This document shows, piece after piece, positions 60,512-64,000 of a DNA stretch of 64,000 nt. Every line of letters begins with the position of its first letter. The first letter of the stretch is position 1. Both the position numbers and the translations under genes were made by a program. The notes below the pieces were generated by a model. That model did not search any database and was not told where the DNA came from. It saw only the letters and a program-made list of their open reading frames with translations. Source of the stretch: Paenarthrobacter nicotinovorans (GTDB taxonomy: Bacteria; Actinomycetota; Actinomycetes; Actinomycetales; Micrococcaceae); assembly GCF_007670255.1 (NCBI RefSeq), contig NZ_SZVS01000001.1, forward strand, positions 124,001 to 188,000. The letters run 5' to 3'.

Positions 60512-61234
60512 ATGCCTGCTGACATCAAGCGTGCAACGCCCAAATACTATGTCGTTAAGACCGGAATACTGGCCCTCATGGCCGGTCTCCGGCCAGGCAC
60601 CCTCATCCCGACGGAACGGGCCCTGGCGCAGAGCTTTGCGACCTCCCGAACTACTGTCCGCATGGCCATCAGTGAACTTGTCGCGGAGGGAAAGCTCGGC
60701 AGGATCCAGGGCCACGGAACGTTTGTGGCTCCTCCCAAGGTGACCCATGTCAGGCAACTGACGTCGTTTTCCGACGATGCAAGGACCCAGGGCCTCAGCC
60801 CGGGCTCCACGCTGTTGGCGCTGGAAGTCGTCAAAGCTGACCAGGATGTCGCAGCCCACCTGGCGTTGGCTGAGGGAGACTCCGTGACCCGGCTCGAACG
60901 CATCCGGTTGATCGAGGGGGCGCCGCTGGCCCACGAAGTTGCCTGGCTCCCGGGGAAGCTTCCCCGGTTCAAGGCCAACCTCGCCAAGTCCGGCTCCCTG
61001 TATGCCGCGCTCAAGGACGTGTATGGGATACGTATCGCCGAGGTTGAGGATACTGTCGAAACCGCTTTGGCCGGTCCAGGTGATGTTGAGCTGCTGGGCA
61101 TCGAAATGGGGGCGCCGCTGCTGGTGGTGCATCGGCTGGCCAAGGACGGTGGTGGTGTTCCGGTTGAATGGACGCACAGCACCTTCCGTGGGGATAGGTT
61201 CCGCTTCGTTTCAAGGGTGAAAGCGGAAAACTGA
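60512..61234 (+). CDS. GntR/HutC-family regulator with UTRA effector domain
   Basis: A 240-residue regulator. The winged-helix part is GTLIPTERALAQSFATSRTT then VRMAISELVAEGKLGRIQGH. The UTRA ligand domain starts near residue 85 (ARTQGLSPGSTLLALEVVKA) and includes AHEVAWLPGKLPRF and the C-terminal VEWTHSTFRGDRFRFV. UTRA proteins such as DasR/NagR bind amino-sugar phosphates, which fits the divergent GlcNAc-kinase-like gene. It probably controls itself and that gene through the operator at 60468. Confidence 0.9.
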   Translation: MPADIKRATPKYYVVKTGILALMAGLRPGTLIPTERALAQSFATSRTTVRMAISELVAEGKLGRIQGHGTFVAPPKVTHVRQLTSFSDDARTQGLSPGSTLLALEVVKADQDVAAHLALAEGDSVTRLERIRLIEGAPLAHEVAWLPGKLPRFKANLAKSGSLYAALKDVYGIRIAEVEDTVETALAGPGDVELLGIEMGAPLLVVHRLAKDGGGVPVEWTHSTFRGDRFRFVSRVKAEN

Positions 61235-61242
61235 CCCGCCTT

Positions 61243-62103
61243 TCATAGGGCCGTGGCGACGCGGATACCTTGGACCGTGTGCCGCACGAATTCGGCGCTG
61301 GGCTCCTTGTAGGCGGCGACAATCCTGCCAAACAGCCGGGTGCCTTCAGCGCCTGGCCAGTCATCAGGGAGGAAGGTCGAGGGCAGCCCGGGATCCAGGT
61401 AGGGAATGATGCGCCACCGGTCGATGCACTGGACGTAGCCGGCAAAGGCCGGTGCGCCCGGTTCCACTGCCTGTCCGGCATCGGGGACCGCGTGGGCGTG
61501 CTCGCGGATGAAGTCCCTGTGGAGTTCGGCTACGGCGTCCAGATCCCACCAAGCCGACGCTGCCTCCTGGAGGCTCCCACCCACCAGCGGCGTACCGGTA
61601 ACAAAGATCGTCGCCATGTCCCGCAGCTCGAGGTCGGCAAGGATTTCCTCCACTTCCACCCGAAGGGAGTCCGGGCAGATCCACAAGCCGGCGGCGACCG
61701 TTCCACAGCCAATCCAGTGGAGCCTGCGCCGCAGTTGGTGTCGCTTCTCCCGCTCCGTCTCCGGGATGGAGAACGAGATCAAACACCAAGGGTCGGAGGG
61801 GGACATGCTCCTGGGGTTGTAGATGCGTCGGTCACCGCGGGCCAGCATGGCCGCAGCACCTTGCGTCAGGGTGAAGCCCGGAGTTCCTTCGCGGTTCTCC
61901 TGGCTCAGGACGTCTTTCTTCCGCAGCCGGCCCAGGGCTGTCCGCGTCACGGTTGCCGATGTCCCCAGGGCATCCATCAGCGCCACGATGTCCTTGGTGG
62001 ACATCCAGCCACCAACATCGCGCAAGTACAGCCCGATGACTGTTCGCAGCAAGGACGGCGTACTCCCGGGCCGGGAGTCCATGTCGTCGAGGACGGCACT
62101 CAC
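61243..62103 (-). CDS. PaaX-family transcriptional regulator
   Basis: A 286-residue regulator. The N-terminal winged helix is SLLRTVIGLYLRDVGGWMST then ATVTRTALGRLRKKDVLSQE. The middle and C-terminal parts are PaaX-like (WCLISFSIPETEREKRHQLR, then HWIGCGTVAAGLWICPDSLR). PaaX proteins repress phenylacetate degradation using CoA-thioester ligands. Here it lies 7 nt after kynU in the same operon, so it more likely controls tryptophan/kynurenine or anthranilate catabolism. GTG at 62103 is used. It is convergent with the GntR gene, 8 nt apart. Confidence 0.88.
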   Translation of the reverse strand: MSAVLDDMDSRPGSTPSLLRTVIGLYLRDVGGWMSTKDIVALMDALGTSATVTRTALGRLRKKDVLSQENREGTPGFTLTQGAAAMLARGDRRIYNPRSMSPSDPWCLISFSIPETEREKRHQLRRRLHWIGCGTVAAGLWICPDSLRVEVEEILADLELRDMATIFVTGTPLVGGSLQEAASAWWDLDAVAELHRDFIREHAHAVPDAGQAVEPGAPAFAGYVQCIDRWRIIPYLDPGLPSTFLPDDWPGAEGTRLFGRIVAAYKEPSAEFVRHTVQGIRVATAL

Positions 62104-62110
62104 TTCCGGC

Positions 62111-63349
62111 TCACAGCAGTTCGGTGAGGACGTCCCGGATGGCTGAAACCCCCAGCTCGACCTCGGCGAAGCTCGTGCTCAGCGGTGAAAGCCCGATGCG
62201 GAGGCCATGCGGAGGCCTGAAGTCGGGAATGACGCCCTTCTCCCAGAGCCTGGCCGTGACGTCGGCGAAGAGCGGGTGGTCAACAGTGATGTGGGAACCA
62301 CGCTCGGAGGCCTCACGCGGGCTCACGATCCGGGCACCCAGAGGGACCAGGAGTTCCTCGGAGAGGGCAATGGCGTACTCCGTGAGCTTGACCGACTTGT
62401 CCCTGACGGCCTCCATCCCCACGGAGGCGATCAGTTCCACCATGTCCTTCAACGGCTGCATGGCCAGGACGGGCGGCGTGCCTGTGATGAAGCGTCGGAT
62501 GCCCTGCGCCGGGCGGTACGCATCCGTCATCCCGAACGGATTGTCCGCGCCCATCCAGCCCCAGATGGGCTGCTGCAAATGTTCCTGCCGGGACGCATTG
62601 ACGTAGGCGAAGGCGGGGGAGCCCGGGCCACCGTTGAGGTACTTGTAGGTGCAGCCGACGGCAAGGTCCACGCCCCAGGCGTCCAGCTCCATGGGCACCG
62701 ATCCCACCGAATGGCACAGGTCCCACAGCATCAGTGCACCGGCCTCGTGCACCTTGGCCGTGATCCCCTCGGCGTCGGCAAGGAAGCCCGAGCGGTAGGC
62801 AACGTGGCTGAGGACCACGACGGCGGTCCGCTCGCCCAGGAGGCCGTCCAGGTCAGCGGCGCGGACGCCGCTGGTGGGGTTGGCCGCGATCCACTTGATC
62901 GTGGCCCCGCGTTCCTGTGCAATGCCTTCGATGATGAAACGGTCTGTCGGGAAGTTGTCGCGATCGATGATGATCTCGTCCCGGCCAGGCTGGGCATCCA
63001 CTGCCGCGCGGATCATTTTGTACAGCATGACGGACGTGGAGTCACCTACGGTGACCTGTCCGGGGGCCGCGCCGAGCGTGACCTCACCGATGCGGTCTCC
63101 GACGAGGGTCGGTTCGTCCATCCACTGTTCGTCCCATCCACGGATGAGGCGGCTGCCCCAGGCGTCATGAACGAATGAGGCGAGGTTCTCCGCCGTCGCC
63201 TTGAGTGGCCTGCCCAGCGAGTTGCCGTCCAGGTACGAGGTGAGCTGTTCGGCGTCGGGCGCGTAAAAGGCTTCACGCTGGGCGGCGAGGGGATCCGCCG
63301 CGTCCAGTTCTGCCGCCGTCGGCCATTGGGTCTGCTGTTCGGTGGTCAT
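62111..63349 (-). CDS. kynU: Kynureninase
   Basis: A 412-residue PLP-dependent enzyme that cleaves kynurenine to anthranilate and alanine. TSYLDGNSLGRPLKATAENL is the N-terminal signature. The PLP lysine lies in VGCTYKYLNGGPGSPAF. FGMTDAYRPAQGIRRFITGT and HGLRIGLSPLSTSF are typical of KynU. ATG 63349 is 5 nt after AGGAG; ATG 63352 is too close. It is 31 nt after kynA and followed by the PaaX-type gene. Together with KynA (and a formamidase elsewhere) it degrades tryptophan to anthranilate. Confidence 0.94.
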   Translation of the reverse strand: MTTEQQTQWPTAAELDAADPLAAQREAFYAPDAEQLTSYLDGNSLGRPLKATAENLASFVHDAWGSRLIRGWDEQWMDEPTLVGDRIGEVTLGAAPGQVTVGDSTSVMLYKMIRAAVDAQPGRDEIIIDRDNFPTDRFIIEGIAQERGATIKWIAANPTSGVRAADLDGLLGERTAVVVLSHVAYRSGFLADAEGITAKVHEAGALMLWDLCHSVGSVPMELDAWGVDLAVGCTYKYLNGGPGSPAFAYVNASRQEHLQQPIWGWMGADNPFGMTDAYRPAQGIRRFITGTPPVLAMQPLKDMVELIASVGMEAVRDKSVKLTEYAIALSEELLVPLGARIVSPREASERGSHITVDHPLFADVTARLWEKGVIPDFRPPHGLRIGLSPLSTSFAEVELGVSAIRDVLTELL

Positions 63350-63380
63350 CATTTCTCCTGCGGGAATGTGTGGCACGCTG

Positions 63381-64000
63381 CTAATTGCCGATCTCGGTAC
63401 GGACGGCGTAGAGCTCGGGGAAGAACGTCAGGTCCAAAGCACGTTTGAGGAAGTCCACGCCGGAGGACCCGCCCGTGCCCACTTTGAATCCGATGGTGCG
63501 TTGAACGGTCCGTAGGTGGCGGAAACGCCAGGCCTGGAAGTTGTCCTCGATGTCCACAAGGTCCTCGCAGGCCTCATAGAGCCCCCACGGAGTGTCATCG
63601 GACTCGTAGATTTTCTGGAAGACGGGGACCAGGCCCTCGTGGAAGGTCCACGGTTCGCTCGTGTCTCTCTCGAGAATGTCGGCGGGGATGTCATAGCCTG
63701 CCCGGGACAACACAGCCAGGAAAGCGTCGTACAGCGTAGGTTCTTCCAGGAGCGTGCTGAGTAAGGCATGGGCTTCCGGTTCACTTTCGAAGACCCGCAG
63801 CATCCCCCGGTTCTTGTTGCCCAGCAGGAATTCCACTCCGCGGTACTGATACGACTGGAAACCCGATGAACTGCCCAGGAATCCACGGAACTGGGCATAT
63901 TCGCGCGGGGTCAGGGTGCCCAGGACCGACCATTGCTCGGTCATGGTGCGTTGGATGGCCTTGACGCGCGCAATGCATTTGAGCGCCTTGCCCAGGTTGT
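63381..64000 (-). CDS. kynA: Tryptophan 2,3-dioxygenase, 3' part (runs off right edge)
   Basis: The frame is open to the window edge, so the N-terminus is outside. The visible part (about 206 codons) has EQWSVLGTLTPREYAQFRGF, FQSYQYRGVEFLLGNKN, DLVDIEDNFQAWRFRHLRTV and TGGSSGVDFLKRALDLTFF, the heme-binding and active-site segments of the enzyme. The upstream residues NLGKALKCIARVKAIQRTM are in frame, so an apparent start at 63944 is internal. KynA opens the indole ring of tryptophan to N-formylkynurenine. It is the first visible gene of the kynA-kynU-paaX operon. Confidence 0.93.
   Translation of the reverse strand, partial: NLGKALKCIARVKAIQRTMTEQWSVLGTLTPREYAQFRGFLGSSSGFQSYQYRGVEFLLGNKNRGMLRVFESEPEAHALLSTLLEEPTLYDAFLAVLSRAGYDIPADILERDTSEPWTFHEGLVPVFQKIYESDDTPWGLYEACEDLVDIEDNFQAWRFRHLRTVQRTIGFKVGTGGSSGVDFLKRALDLTFFPELYAVRTEIGN

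Overview
The window is high-GC actinobacterial chromosome. The genes resemble Arthrobacter/Paenarthrobacter-type Micrococcaceae: GTG and TTG starts are common, Shine-Dalgarno sites are GGAGG-like, many neighbouring genes overlap by 4 nt, and the families (OleBC fusion, ECF42 sigma factor, LGFP repeats, LigD-type stand-alone polymerases) are typical of the group. This placement is inference from content; no rRNA or other marker gene is present. I saw no tRNA, rRNA, CRISPR array, insertion sequence, integrase or phage gene. Coding density is very high. The longest non-coding gap is about 280 bp (520-800); no gene-free stretch exceeds 300 bp.

Layout. 1-519: 5' part of a DUF1537 four-carbon acid sugar kinase running off the left edge. 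801-4043: PEP synthase and its bifunctional regulatory kinase. 4177-7511: ChaB/Rho-N protein, a molybdopterin oxidoreductase that lacks its usual fourth cluster cysteine, and a small helical partner. 7710-11461: MatC-type permease and PrpF-type isomerase, divergent from a LysR regulator. 11498-12310: metallo-beta-lactamase-fold hydrolase. 12511-17390: oleA, fused oleBC, oleD (long-chain olefin synthesis) and a small DUF2945 gene. 17377-24240: CPA2 antiporter, LigD-type polymerase 1, poxB, UvrA paralogue. 24355-30118: secreted L,D-transpeptidase-like protein with LGFP repeats, ribosome-rescue factor ArfB, small enzymes, general-stress PPOX protein, DksA-like zinc-finger protein, MFS pump.

30206-37494 is the most unusual region: a minus-strand cassette of five genes (SWIM zinc finger, DUF5691, MoxR ATPase, DUF5682, VWA protein), every junction a 4-nt stop/start overlap. 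It looks like one translationally coupled machine whose biological role I cannot name.

37571-47054: 3-hydroxybenzoate 4-monooxygenase-like flavoprotein with a large palindromic operator, 5'-3' exonuclease, secreted repeat protein, DGPF protein plus ECF42 sigma factor, zinc alcohol dehydrogenase, HrpB helicase. 47059-51646: amidohydrolase and APC permease, divergent from TetR and a membrane metalloprotease. 51767-59370: EF-G-like GTPase, alpha/beta hydrolase, LigD-type polymerase 2, YrdC/YciO protein, and an ABC transporter with a LolA-like secreted protein. 59445-61234: BadF-type (GlcNAc-like) kinase divergent from a GntR/UTRA regulator with a DasR-like operator. 61243-64000: tryptophan catabolism, kynA (cut by the right edge), kynU and a PaaX-family regulator.

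How it works together. Much of the window is small self-contained modules, each with its own regulator: LysR with PrpF/MatC, TetR with amidohydrolase/APC, GntR with kinase, PaaX with kynAU, ECF42 with DGPF. Several candidate operators can be read directly in the divergent intergenic regions. Central metabolism is represented by PEP synthase/PpsR and pyruvate oxidase. Two DNA-repair-related primase-polymerases sit apart from any ligase or Ku gene.
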